Below, piece by piece: positions 21,741 through 33,479 of a stretch of 64,000 nt of DNA (its first letter is position 1; the number at the start of each line of letters is the position of its first letter). The stretch is taken from positions 120,155,781-120,219,780 of the forward strand of contig NC_061120.1 in the NCBI RefSeq assembly GCF_002878395.1. The letters run 5' to 3'. The position numbers were made by a program, and so were the translations under genes. The notes beneath the pieces are model-generated. The model did no database searches, was not told where the DNA came from, and saw only the letters and a program-made list of their open reading frames with translations. The DNA comes from Capsicum annuum (taxonomy: Eukaryota; Streptophyta; Magnoliopsida; Solanales; Solanaceae).

Positions 21741-22674
21741 AACCTAGAATGCGTTAAAATTGTTACACTCATAATATTCTAAGTAAGGAGACGGGGACTA
21801 TGTGACCAACAGAAGGTCACAAGTCCCACTCGGGCAAGGTAAAGTTATATGATAACTAAAAAGATGAAATTTTAAGGATGTTAATGGTAAATGCTGGACA
21901 TTGACACAAAATCTAAGTTATAGAGCTGTAAATATGAATTGCAGACTCATAAATAGCAAAGTAATTATAAGAATACAAAGTCGAGAGAGCAGGAAAGTGG
22001 GAAAATTTTTTAGCCCACATATGGACCATATGTACCACATACGACCTGTATGTCACACCCGTAAGTGGCTAGGTTGTGGGCCCATATTTTGTTTAATATT
22101 TTGGGCCTACCCATGCTTAAATGAACTCTAAACCACCCCCTTGCTATTTAAGCCATTTGAACTCATTTTTAACTCACCATATCCTCAAAATTCATCTTTA
22201 TTCTTAAAATCACAATTTCCCTTTCAAAATGTAAACTTTTCCTATACTAGAAAAAAGGTCAAATTGGAACTTGTTCGAGGCATTAACTTGTCTAAAAGTG
22301 ATATATACACATTCCAAATTCGAGTTTACTTGACTTCTTTGTGGTGTACTTTTGGTTTTTCATCTAAAATGTATGTTCTTGGACCCAACTCATAGTACTC
22401 TATGTTAAAATTGAAAACAAGTAGTTGGTGATTTTATTTTCATTCAATATATACCGTGACCAATAAAGTTGTTAGTTAGAATCCTTGAACTATCCTAAAA
22501 TCTTAATGTAGGGCTTGGTCCTTGAATTAAAACCTTTAATTATGGCCTAAACGAACGTGGTACTGGAAGAAGTAAAGGAATACTAAAAGTTTGGCATGTT
22601 AGTTGTTATTAATAAACATAATTCTTGATTTATTGTATGAACATTAGACTCATTGGGACTGAATTCAAGTACAG
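21741..22674 (+). other. Spacer upstream of the E PF20167-like frame
   Basis: No coding frame. It contains another reiterated CACATA(C/T)GGACC / GTATGTCACA word (22015-22055) and a TATA-like CTATTTAAG near 22143 in a pyrimidine-rich context, so it may be a second promoter or a leftover LTR. The counterpart in H (63373-64000) has TATATAAAG at a similar place. Confidence 0.4.
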
Positions 22675-22777
22675 GTATGTGAAAATTCAAGGAAATTCAA
22701 AGTTATCAAATTTTAAGCTTTTCTTTAAATTTTTTAGTCCCTCATTTTCTATTAGAAACTATTACTTCATTTTTCAG
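22675..22777 (+). other. Predicted leader intron, 103 nt
   Basis: Good plant splice sites frame it: CAG|GTATGTG at 22672-22681 and CATTTTTCAG|G ending at 22777, with a T-rich interior. The start codon ATG is six bases into the next exon, GAACACATG. H has a matching acceptor, TTCAG|GAACATTCTAATG, directly before its start codon. Splicing is predicted, not shown. Confidence 0.5.
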
Positions 22778-22783
22778 GAACAC

Positions 22784-25238
22784 ATGGATCCCAAAGCGGC
22801 AAACAAGAAAGCTACTTTATTGAGCAGATGAGATAAGTCCCCCGAGCCTAGTGGATTGGTGGAGAAGTACCTTATTACATAACTTAGAGCAGCTGTGAAT
22901 GGGGTGACCCGTCGAGTGACTAGGGGCCAGATGTGTGATGTAGCTAAGACTATTATTTATGGCACCATAGGCATGCATCTACCAGATGACTCACAGTAGG
23001 GAAGAAGTCTAACCTTTACTCAGTCTAGGACTCGAACTGAGGTTATTCAGGCTTTCTCGGCTACCCAGGTAGCTCTAGCTTAGCCAAGGATAAAGTCAAC
23101 TCGGAGATCACCCCCATACTCTCTTATACCAGGTGATGATGATCATGCTGAGGATAAGGCAGAGTTAGATCTAGTTTCACAAGTTAACACATAGGACCCC
23201 CAGTATGAGAAGGTATGATAGGATGAGTTTGAGGCTTCAATTCAGGAGGAGTCATCAGTATTACCCCAGTCTGAGGAGGGTATTATAGTTTATGTACATT
23301 TATCAGGTGTACCTTAGGATGAGGAGGGTTTAGAGAATTCATCAAATCAGGTGTCAATTCCCTTTTTATAGGCACTATCAAAGTAGGGGTAGAGCTTCAC
23401 CTTCTATATCTTGGAGGTACGTATTAAGGAGGTAAACACTACATGGTGTGTGGAGAGACTTTGAATGATATTTGATAGAGAAAGACATATTTTAGAGACT
23501 GGCTGACATAAGAGGGTTATCTATAAGGAGCATATGATTGAGCTATCTGGGTTGAGCAAAGCATCTCAGTTGTGGGATGGTTTTGATCGTTATCAGTTTG
23601 CGTGGATGATTAGACCACTTAGTTCTTATAGCTTGGCTTTGATGCAGGAATTTTATACATTATATCATGGTATAGTAGCTCTAACTACACCCAAATATAG
23701 AGGTCTTTCAAAGAACACTAAGTAACCACACCTTGAGCAGACCCTTGTGAGACTAATCATGGTTGATATTTTGGTGGTGGCCATCAACTGAGTTCTATTT
23801 GGACTAGACTATGTTGTGCCAGCTTACATAACACATTGTTATTATAGACTGAGAGTTGTTTGAGATAGACATATTATAAGAGACGCCGATCATAGGTAGG
23901 AGAGAGTTGAGATGGCAAGGTGGATCATTGGCTATATTTCACCGTTGGTGATAACACCCCTTGGATCCAGGGCCTAGGGTGTGATAAAAAAGGTTGCACT
24001 GATATTTACTAGTAAGTTTTGTTGGTTGCTCGTTAGATATAGATTATGTCCAATTACTTTAGACAATGTATTGACTTGGGAGGGAGCCACTCTAATTGCT
24101 AGAATGATGGCCAAGTCTGAAATTGACTTTGTAACCATCATTCATCATGAAATTTATGAGAGAGCCATTAGAGAGATGATGACTCTACCATTCCCTTGTC
24201 TTATTAAGAGATTTTATGATGATTCTAGTGTACCAAAGATACTGGGAGTTGATGAGAGAGTACAAGTGACAACTACTATGCAAATCGAGGCGATAAAAGA
24301 TCTAACATATCTGATCCTTCTAAGGAGACCTTATGTGTTTGCCAAAGTACCTCAGTCCCAGACTGAGGGCCCTTCATTTTCCATAAAGCCTAGTAATGTA
24401 AGAAGAGAAGATGTGTGAGATAATATAGGTTTTGAGATAGGGGAAAAGAGAGAGGCTTCCAAGGTAAGTAAATAAGGTGAGAGGACCCCATCGACATCCA
24501 TATCACCCTGGCTTCTACCTAAAAATTGACCAGTAAATCTTTAGGGACCACTCACCTATATATTTCAACTGTTGCTTCTGGTATAGTGGTAGTTTCTTGT
24601 GCATTCTTGCAAAGCTTAGTGGACAGCCATAGCATCACCACCAAATGACTAGAGAGTGTGGATAAAGAGTTGGCAATTTTGTCTGAGCAGATTCAATAAT
24701 AGGTCCGAAATAGACTAGGGACAGAAAAGGCTAGATGGGAGTCTATACACAAACGCTATGTCACAGTTACATGCTGAGTTGCATACATGTATTGATTTTT
24801 TTAAGAGTCATGTGGTGTCCAGGTTCACAACAATTGAGATACCCAAGATAAGAGGTATTAAAGAGGATATGGACTCTTTGAGATTAGAGGTATGCTTTCT
24901 CACTGAGATCTATCTGATTGTCAACCCTCCTATGATATCTTCAGTTGTTCAGCCAATACCTCCATAGGGGATAGAGCCTTTGACTTAATTGTAGAGGATG
25001 TTGCATCAGTCCTCGTAGTTGGACCAAAAAAGCCAAAAGAAAGAGTTGTAGGATCTAAATATGCCAAATGATTAGGCCCTAAAAAAGGCCACCTATGATT
25101 CATAGGAGACTACATTAATGATAGGCTAAGCCATAATGAGATAACACAGGTGCATCTTCTAGTAGTGAATTGCCACCACCATTGCCTCCACTAGTAGATA
25201 TACCCCCACATAGGATTGGTAATGACACGGACGCGTAG
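22784..25238 (+). pseudogene. PF20167-like putative plant transposon protein, full-length but broken
   Basis: Starts MDPKAANKKATLLSR and ends at TAG 25236-25238; about 818 codons of sequence with many stops and net frameshift. The variable N-terminal half has acidic stretches. The core begins with WIIGYISPLV (about 23920) and continues with KVALIFTSKFCWLLVRYRL, NVLTWEGATLIARMMA, SEIDFVTIIHHEIYERAI and TLPFPCLIKR (open 23981-24418). This is the PF20167-like signature (F..KFWW..VR.RL.P...DN, then PFPCLI). The C-terminal part is a broken helix-rich stretch with PPPLPPLVDI near its end. The role is unknown. It lies after the protease/deleted pol and after a predicted intron, which would allow expression from a spliced RNA as in env-like genes; that is inference. 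Confidence 0.7.
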
Positions 25239-27079
25239 TGTATCCTAGGTATGTTCTTACTTCCCTTGTTTTTACTTTGTCTTTATGTATTAGGGATAAT
25301 TCCTAATCTTTTAGTTAGGGTTAGGGTAAACCATAACTGTTATGAGTTTTTCTTGCTGTGCTGTTTTTCTTATCGGTCGTGATATAGTTGTAGAACCAAC
25401 ATATCTAGGTTTAAATTTGTTTCATGATATGTTTTATTTTATGTTGTGATGTTTTTTATTGTGTAACTAGGTAATTTCTAAGTATTTAGGGTATCTGATG
25501 TGGCTTGAGAAAAATGATGCCCCTAAAAATTTAGTTTTGAACTGTGTGTGATGTATATATGTATGACCTTTATGGATCTTATTATGGAATTAAAGCTAGG
25601 GACATGATATCTATGACTAACAATTGCATGAATCGGATAGGTGTTGTAGCTTTGTGATATAATCCTGTGCCATGAGTGTATGAAATACTACCTAGTTTTC
25701 ATTGTGTGTTAAATATAGAACTTGCCCGATTGGTCTTGCCTAGGCTGAAGGATAGTTGGTTAGGAAAGGATCATAAACCTCTTTTTATGAAAGTCCACTT
25801 GTTTGAAGTTGTATCCCTTAATCCCTATTATGATTCTTATAGCCTACTTCTTTGTTTTCACTTTTTACCTTCTCATCTGTGTTATAATGAACCTGTTTTG
25901 GTCCTATTCGTCCTTGGATATTATGCACCTCAACTCAAGCAATTCACCTAAGTTGAGGGTGGATATTATAGGGGTGCATAATGTATAATGGGTGTGAGGA
26001 AGGGAAACATAAATGAGAAAAAAATTAGGGCTACGTCTAGTAACAAAATAAAAGAAAAATAAAAAAAATATGAGAAAGAAAGAATAAGAAAACCACACCC
26101 AACCTATGTGCTTTAAAATTGAAAAGGAGTAATAAGAGCAGTAAGAAAAAGAAAAATCAGTTGATAAGTGAGACCCCAAAGTTAGTGTAGTTCCAAGGAG
26201 GCTTAGTCACTTAATATCCATATGTACCATACCACCCCCAAGCCTATATTACAAGCCGAGAAAAGTTCCATAGTGATCCTGACTTGACTGTCCGAAAACT
26301 TAGGTATTGAAAATAAGGCGCATTCCTTGGAACTTCTTTTCTGAGTGTGATTATCTCTTGACCACTCCTATAATGTCATTCTTGATTTTATATATGTGTG
26401 AGGGGGGATTCTTTGATTAGAGAACATGGGTTGTATTGTAAGTTTCATACTTATTTGGGTAAGTGTAACTTGTATTTATGCATGGTTATCTGTTGCTAAT
26501 GTAATTTCCATAACTTGATTCCTTGGTGTTGTACTATTGTACTTTATGTATACATGCAAGTGGTTTTCACTTGTGATATAGGAGGGCTAATGAGTTTGGA
26601 CCTAAAATGTCGATTGACTACCTTGGATGCCTTTGATTCTTGTTTTCACTTATGATATAGGAAGGGATAATAGTTTTTCTTCAATTTGAACATTGTATTT
26701 AACCTTTTGAAACTTGGGTTTTCAGCTATAGATTCCTAAAAGTATGGGAAACACATTTTTGAAATAAAATTATGATTTTTCCCTTTTTTAAAAAAAACTA
26801 TTTTGGAAATCCATTTTGACCCTGAGTTTAAAATAGGAATTATGGTATCATTAGCCTTTTTTGATGCGTAAACTATATATTCTTTGTCTTAGTTGATTTC
26901 AAAACGTTCATGACTTGTGAGAAGTTAGGTCATGGGTTGAATTATTGTGGAAAGGTTTTGTTCTTTAGGTAGGTTATGTCTTAACTTCTTTCAGACCGGC
27001 TAGGTAGTTAATTTGTATATAAAATGCATTTTAAGGGTGTGGGAACTAATCATAAAAATTGTCAATCTTATAGTGTTGT
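25239..27079 (+). other. Element E 3' region, shared with H
   Basis: Non-coding. A donor-like CTAG|GTATGT follows the stop codon by 10 bases (H has CTCCAG|GTATGC at the same place). Blocks shared with H: CCTAAGTTGAGGGTGG (25947-25962), a purine-rich run (about 26035-26170) and CCAAGGAGGCTTAGTCAC (26193-26210), followed by a TTACAAGCC block. From about 26640 to 27080 the sequence becomes hard to assign; a run TTTTTTAAAAAAAA lies near 26785. Confidence 0.6.
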
Positions 27080-28626
27080 GTTTGTGTAAGGGACTATATG
27101 TGATGCAATTGGTGGATTTGTTATATTATATGCTTTGCGTGACTGTGTGGGGTCATATGTGATGATTAATAGACTATATACATAAGAATAATTATGCTTT
27201 GCCTGATGAAAATCCTATTGTGGTACTAATTCTGAAATATGATGTATTCATACTCTATAGCTATATGAACATATAAGAATCTATGAATGGTTGGAAATAA
27301 TGAGTGGATGATTGGCTCATGTAATTAGTATATTGGTGGGTTGTAGAAATATATATTTTGGTTTGTTATAAACATTGCATCGTCATCCTTATGGTATCAT
27401 ATGCATAATTTCACTTGTTTGTTGTATGCTTTATATATATACTTATTATTGTCATAGGTATACTTGATTTGAGTCTTATGTTCTGTATATGCTCTCAGAA
27501 ACATTGGATATACTGGAGACTCTAGAAATACTAGGAATATTAGATTTTATAGACTTTTTCAAAGGAGGTGTTGGAGAGGAGTCATAGATATTGGTATCAA
27601 ATATTTGATCTTATAGACCTTCTCTGAAGATTATGCAAGAGAAGAGTCATGGATATTGGATGTAATGAATTGACGAACCCTCCATGTATTATACATCAAA
27701 AAACATTATCTTCGTAGGTATAACAAGGTAGTATATGGGTTGATGAACCCTCTATGGGTCGCACATCAGGATGCTTACCTCCGTAGGTGTATACAGAGGT
27801 TGTAAGATAACCTCGTGCATCATCATCATCATCAACATCATTCTTATTGTGTTTACTTCATTATGGCTGTGATGTGATTGTACTTCTACTTTGACTTAAT
27901 ACCTATCAAATTGTTCTATCTTCTTATATTTGTACTTAATGATCTATCATGTATATTGTCCTTCCTTGTCCTACTTGTATGTGGTATATTGTACACGTGT
28001 GGTTGTTTCTATGTTTGTTGCAATATGATATATTAGAACTATTAGTGAAAGCATGTAGGCTACCATTGTAGGACATCATCTGATTGAAGGTGATGTGCCA
28101 TTAGTGTATATTTTGTATGTCTTATTTTGTACTTTGCACAATTGGCCTATGATGCCTACTAAGTACAAGAGGACCGTACTCACCCCTACAGTACCCTTTT
28201 GGTGCAGATTCAAGTTCGGGTGTGCCCCATGTTGCTTGACTCTGGGGATTATTGGAGTTTTCAAGGTAGTGTATGATCTCCAGCCATCTGTATGTCTTCT
28301 ACTATCTTCTCTATCCTTAGACTATGTCTTTACCAGTTCTTGAAGATAGAGTTGTATCTAGTGGATTTCTTATGTATTTCTTTAGATTCGAGTCTTACTA
28401 AATGTGTTCTTATACTGTTGACATCAGGTTTTGGCAGTAATGCCTGTATAGTTGTTTATGTTCCCTCCGCATATTATACGTATATGTTTTGGCTTCATTT
28501 TAGAAGCCTTACCTTGTGATTATTTATTTCTTTTTACCCTTTGTGTATCAGTTTAGGTGATAGTCTTACTCATCATGATTCATCATGCTCTGTACCATCA
28601 TGACCCTTGATTTTTGGGTTATGACA
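27080..28626 (+). repeat. Element A 5' LTR, second part
   Basis: Matches the 3' LTR from about 56410 to 57860. Shared points: GGATTT(T)GT.TATTATATGC, GATGATT(A/G)ATAG, TATGC(A)..AGAATAATT, the GGTTGATGAACCC(T) repeats (27737 against 56871), CATCATCATTCTTATTGT, GTACAAG(A/T)GGAC and CATGACCCTTGATTTTT. It ends TGACA at 28626. Together with 16928-17465 this gives about 2.09 kb against 2.32 kb in the 3' LTR, so some 0.2-0.3 kb was lost at the E junction. Confidence 0.75.
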
Positions 28627-28629
28627 AAT

Positions 28630-28641
28630 TGGTATCAGAGC
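28630..28641 (+). promoter_or_regulatory. Element A primer-binding site
   Basis: TGGTATCAGAGC, a perfect match to the initiator tRNA-Met type site, three bases after the LTR end. Confidence 0.9.
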
Positions 28642-28791
28642 ATCTTGGTTTATTGGCCTAAATGGTTAAGAATGGGATATCTAATAGAGTCTCACAGAAC
28701 GGTACGTAGATATCCGTATCTATCTTTGAGAGGCTATAGGATATCTTTAGAAAAATTTCCCTCTGTATTTTTCTTATCATGCGAATTTCCT

Positions 28792-29373
28792 TCATAACTA
28801 GTGTTTTGAATTTTTTTTCATTCTTTTTACGTTGATAGTGTTGACTAGGTCTTCTGTGATCAGAGATGCGATGTAATGACCCTTTAGATTATTTTTCAAT
28901 TTTTTTATTATCTTCTCTGTTTGATCTTCTCCACAGCTTCCCCAAGTTATTTATGACTTGTTGGGACCAACGGTTTAGTTATTGGACAGTTCATTTCGTT
29001 TTTAGAGCTAATTCCCTATTTTGAATTCTTCGCTGGTTCCAAATGGTCTCCATGCAAAACTTTAGCAAAACAATCGTGGATGCAAAATTTGACTTCTCCA
29101 ACATATTTAGAATATAATTTTAGGCTAGAAAGACTTTTGGTTTAGTTCCCAATGTGCCCAAGCTGTTGTAAGGTTAAAAATGTTAAAGCATAAGTGTGGG
29201 ACCTACATTTGGTTGAAACAACTTCGATTAAAAATCTAATGCATTCGAAATGTCAAATCTAGTGAGGTTATATACCTAGTGAAAATTTCATTCATACCTA
29301 GTGTTTTGAGTTATGTTTCACTTTTTCTATGCAGATGGTGTTTTCCAGGTCTCATGAGATCATAGATGTGGAA
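28792..29373 (+). repeat. Duplicated A leader around a D-LTR fragment
   Basis: A segment of about 80 bp beginning TTCATA(A/C)CTAGTGTTTTGA and ending GATCA(G/T)AGATG(C/T)G occurs at 28792-28871 and again at 29294-29373. Between them, 28872-29293 is the first part of a D-family LTR (starts TGTAATGACCC; compare 12733-13170). The same leader-to-D junction GCGA|TGTAATGAC recurs at 58102-58114. Confidence 0.65.
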
Positions 29374-30179
29374 CTTTCACCTATAAGGTGAGCATCGAGT
29401 CATGGATGGACTCAAGAGAGTGGATGGGCCCATGGATCAACCATGTCTAGGGGTAGTGCTAGGGGAATCTCCCCTGAGCCTCAGGTTTAGCATGTTGGAT
29501 ATGTGGGTTCCACTATAGTTCCTCAAAGTTTTTCTCACTCAGTCATGAAGGGATTGTTGGTTCATCTATTGACCCAATTAGATTGTTCTTCTTTGAGTTT
29601 GTTTGGTATTTCTTCAGCTCTGAGTGTTATCCCTACCCCTATGCCAGAGTCTGTTTATGATGTTGTTCTTGTTTCGAGTATGGGTCTTTTAGTTGCACCT
29701 ACTTCTATTTTGGGTACTCCTCAAACCCTGAGTACTATTCTTCCTTCAACACCGTCATTTGAGTATGGTGTTTTGAGATCAAGATTTCAGCCTTTATGTA
29801 TGTTGCCTCCTCAGGTAGGGTCTCTGCCAGCTGGACTTGTTATGCCTACTGCTCCTCAGTGTGCCACAACATAAATAGTAGTATTTGAGGTATCTTTTTA
29901 GAGTATAGAGGGTCAGACATGGAGCATGGACCTACCCTTGAAGCATCTCAGAGAGGTGCCAAAAGGGTGCACCATCAAGATGGGTTTAAAGGTTTTGTTG
30001 TGTGTGATTGTTTTTTTATGTGGCCAAGGACTGTCCTCATTGTGTGGCTCAAGCTAATCCTCTTACAATCATGAGAGGTAGGGTTTTACTAGAAGAGAGC
30101 CAGAGGTAGTGGAGCCCATGGTGGTAGTCATGGGGCTATATAGCCGATTGGTGCCCGTAGATAGTGCTATGGTACACCA
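29338..30179 (+). pseudogene. Element A gag relic
   Basis: Starts ATGGTGTTTTCCAGGTCTC (MVFSRS) after the leader. Stops occur at about 29392 and 29488. An open stretch at 29503-29874 is rich in Pro, Ser and Leu (variable N-terminal part). After 29880 only fragments are readable, and the central capsid domain cannot be found, so it has been deleted or has decayed. A glycine-rich SRGSGAHGGSHG-like segment at about 30095-30135 is the usual stretch between the zinc knuckle and the protease. Confidence 0.55.
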
Positions 30180-30425
30180 ACTATAACTGAGGCAGAGGTT
30201 TCATATTCTGTGACCACAAGTATCATCCCCTTTTGTTTTAGATATGCATCTATTTTATTTGAACCTAGATTGACTCTCTCCTATGTGTCTGCATATATTT
30301 CTTTGGGTTTTGATTTTGCTAGTAAACATCTTTCCATGCCTATCGGTGTATTCACCTATGTAGGAGATTCTTTGGTGATGGATTGGGTATGCCGATCCGG
30401 TATTGTGACTTTCTGGGGGCATAAG
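30180..30425 (+). pseudogene. Element A aspartic protease, N-terminal part
   Basis: Reads TEAEVSYSVTTSIIPF then FRYASILFEPRLTLSYVSAYI, IGVFTYVGDSLVMD and CRSGIVTFWGHK. This matches the gypsy protease, where the active site would be F-D-P-G-S-T/A; here it is FEPRLT, so the catalytic aspartate has become Glu and the Gly is lost. The frame is cut at 30425 by element B; the rest of the protease (VFDIKDFHLILGMGWLSPYH) resumes at 44160. Confidence 0.8.
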
Positions 30426-32635
30426 TGTAAGACCCTGTAAGACCATGGCTCAATTCAGCTCATCATTGTATGTAAAAGGGGTCCAAGAGTTGGAAAATTT
30501 CATGAAGTGTTAGAACTTAGTCTTCCCTAAGGCGCCTTAAACTTTGATGATTTTATTTTGGACCTTCCCAACCTCAAAAAGTTAATTTTAAAGTTGATTC
30601 AAGATCGGGGTTGACGGTTGTACATCTTTGGTGAGTTTCAGAATTTTTGGAAGAGCGTAAAGGAACATTTGGAGAAGAAAAATAGTAGACCCCCTAGGAT
30701 AGGCCCACGGCGCGGGGCTTAGATTGCCGCTGTGGAAATAGCAGTGCAGGGCTTAGCCCGCCGGTCTGAAGCCTGTGGCGCCTAACACATCACCCGCCTC
30801 CCTATTTTCTTGCTTCTGTTTCCATTTTTACAAGGGTAATTGGTCTTTTCTCGTCATCTATTAGTCCATAACACAGGATTTAGGCTCCCAAAAGCATAAA
30901 TTTCTATCTTATTCATGAAATCCTCTCAAAGGAAAGCATCCTTTCTCAAGAACAAACTCTAGCCTCTTCAAAATAAATAAGGGATTCAGGCTTAATTCTC
31001 AAGAAAGTCATGAAGAACCATCACAAATTCATCAATTAAGGTATGTTTGATGATCATTCATGTGTTCTTTTCACCTATGGAGCCCAAGAATCCATTTGAA
31101 AGTTTAAAAGTATGATTTTTACATGTTGTTATGAATTATCTACATGAAGCTATTATGAACTTTGAATTCAAATAATGTTTACCATGTGTTTTTGTTTGAA
31201 TTTGTTCGTGACATGTTTGAATGTTGATTTTAGCATGTTACATCCTTAAACCATGGTTTTAGTATTGCAATTATGTTACTATCACATAATTTAACTATTC
31301 TGATGCTTTAACTTATGACCCTTATGTGTTTGATAAAATTCCTAAGTGTTGAATATTGAACAAGGATTCCCCTCTATGGTTTAAAAGTTTTCATGTGGTC
31401 CTATTGTTATTGCTATTGAGTCGTGGGGGTTATGAATACCCAAAAATTAGCTGTTTACCTAGTCTCCATATTTTCATAATGGTTTCAGATATGTTTGAGC
31501 ATTATCAGATTAGTCAGTTATCATGTCAGTCAAACTTATATCAATTCAGTAATCCAAGTTAGTTTAGCTGGGAGAAGGATTTAGCACCGAGCAAACTCAG
31601 GATGAGGGTTCACCTGCCAATAGAGGGTGTGACTTTTAGTAGCAGTCCCTTGGTTCCAAAACTACATAGCCATCTTAGGTTAGAGATATCAACCTGCCAG
31701 TTGAGGGTTGATAATGTGTTTACCTGCTTGTTGAGAGTGACATATATCTCATTAGAGCACCTGCCAGATGGGGCGACTCAATCATTGTTAATATCTGTGG
31801 CACGATACTGACACCCTTCCAACTAGGGTTATAGGTTGGACCCTAATTAGCTTAGATTAGGGCATGTCTGTTAGATGATACCTCCCACAGTTTTAGTTTT
31901 AGTATTCAGTTCTGAACTCAGTTCAGTTTTGTTTGACCATAGCATACAGTTATCAGATTTCAGTATTCAGTTTATAGACTATTTCAAAATCATATTATGT
32001 GCTTGGTCATGCTTTCTTAAGTTTCATAGTTTTCATGCAGTTATAATTAGTTATTCCATGCTGTTCATTCAATCAGTTAGTATTCACGCATATAAACCCA
32101 TGCATTTTAGTCTAACTTCATTCCATCTACCAATACATTCAAAGTACTGATCACATACTCATTTTTTGCGCTATAATTTCTTATATCATAGGTTCTAACA
32201 CTAAATTTCCTGACCATATATGGAAAGTCCAGCGCATTAGCAGCAACAACAGTGGTGAGTCCTCATATATCGAGGATCGTTCATATTTATTTTTGTATTT
32301 CAATTCAGTAGTTATTCATAGTTAGTTGGGGGCTTGTCCAATACACTCCCCAGTCAGTTAGAGGATTTTTAGACTATAGCAGACGGTTAGCCAATTTATC
32401 AGTTGTTATCATAAGTCTCTTCAGTATTATTTTTAGACATTTTTAGAACTATGATTTTAATCGTATGTTTAAGTATTTAAAATTTTATGGCAGTTTTTAG
32501 TTAAATTCTGCACATGTTCTTTGTTTATTAGTTTTATTTAGTGCTTATAGCAGGTACTAGCTCATGGGTTAGCTTGTAGTCTCTCAAGACCATAAAGATT
32601 GTGGGGCGACGAGGGTGTATTTTTGGGTCGTTACA
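30426..32635 (+). repeat. Element B LTR 1
   Basis: Starts TGTAAGACCC and ends GGGTCGTTACA. 2210 bp. A GC-rich segment with CGGCGCGGGGCTTAG-type words lies at 30705-30795. An imperfect word ACCTGCCAGTTGAGGGT recurs four times near 31612, 31692, 31722 and 31758. Confidence 0.9.
31609..31775 (+). repeat. Reiterated CCTGCCAGTTGAGGGT word in B LTRs
   Basis: Four imperfect copies in LTR 1; equivalent blocks in LTR 2 (about 37383-37550) and LTR 3 (about 43130-43290). C LTRs have a diverged equivalent. Confidence 0.7.
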
Positions 32636-32638
32636 GAC

Positions 32639-32652
32639 TTAGTATCAGATCC
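32639..32652 (+). promoter_or_regulatory. Decayed primer-binding site, B interior 1
   Basis: TTAGTATCAGATCC, three bases after LTR 1; two or three changes from TTGGTATCAGAGCC. Confidence 0.7.
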
Positions 32653-32858
32653 TATGGTTTTAAAGTGTCCTAAGGAGTTTGAAAGCCACATTAAGTATAG
32701 TCTTGTGCATGGGTGTGAAGTGCACTACACTTATGGACAAGAGGCTATAAGTCATTTTAGGAAAAATTTCCCTTCTTTTAGTATTCATGTCATGTGAAAG
32801 AGCATGATGCTCTATTTAAAATATCTTTCTAATTCATCCTTCCTTCAGTGAATAGAAA

Positions 32859-33430
32859 ATACCTCCCAGAAAGAACAACGGAAGGTGAAATGGGAATCGT
32901 CTCGCACCTTTGCTTGTTCAAGAAGATCCCATAAAGAGCAAGTCTCTCACACCGAATTCAAAGATGTTTTTAGTACCTTATCTTATTCATTAGTTGATTA
33001 GAACAATCTGTAGGCTGTTTTTCTATCTATGATAATGTTTTATACTCACTAGAGTGATGGGGGGACGCATAGGAAGAAAGAGTGAGAGAATAAAAGGTCC
33101 AGAACAACTAGTTTTAAGATAAGATCAGAGGGTGCAAACCGCTCCCAAATCCATCAGAAATTCTCAGTCCCATCTTCTTGTTTAACTAGTGCGCCAGTCC
33201 CAAAGTTTACAAATGAGAGTTAGGATAAATTGTCATTCTCTAAGTCATAGGGTAGTATGAAAAGAGGTCGTACTAACCCACTTTGCTAGAAATATGATAA
33301 AAATCATCAGGGTGTGTGTAGATCTGGTAGTGGTGTGTGTTTTGGATGTGGTAAGCCAGGACACCAAGTCAAAAAATGCCCACATATCAATAAGCAGAGT
33401 CAGTATAGTCATCCTCCAGTTCTAGGCAGT
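32859..33430 (+). pseudogene. B interior 1 gag relic with intact zinc knuckle
   Basis: The start codon is lost: ATACCTCCC at 32859 where interior 2 has ATGCCTCCA. The N-terminal part can be followed to about 33120 (SHTEFK-type segment and a basic RKKE region); the central capsid domain is absent, deleted at the same place as in interior 2. The zinc knuckle CFGCGKPGHQVKKC at 33338-33379 is complete (C-X2-C-X4-H-X4-C). Stops occur on both sides. Confidence 0.75.
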
Positions 33431-33479
33431 CGCCTGACTCAGTAGGGCACAACTTCCAATGCCACTAGTGGTCAGCACC

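Larger units (their letters stand above)
17466..27079 (+). mobile_element. Element E: Athila/Tat-type element inserted in the A 5' LTR
   Basis: Contains, in order, an LTR (about 17480-18889), a GCC..GGGGA-type primer site, gag, an aspartic protease, a deletion that removed reverse transcriptase to integrase, a spacer with a predicted intron, a PF20167-like frame and a long 3' region shared with H. I do not see its 3' LTR; the 3' end fades into A LTR sequence near 27080. Both outer limits are approximate and no target duplication could be recognised. Confidence 0.65.

Noticed and set aside
27730..27840. CRISPR-like direct repeats (GGTTGATGAACCC units)
   Set aside because: Only two or three imperfect copies inside an LTR, no uniform spacers, and the context is plant.
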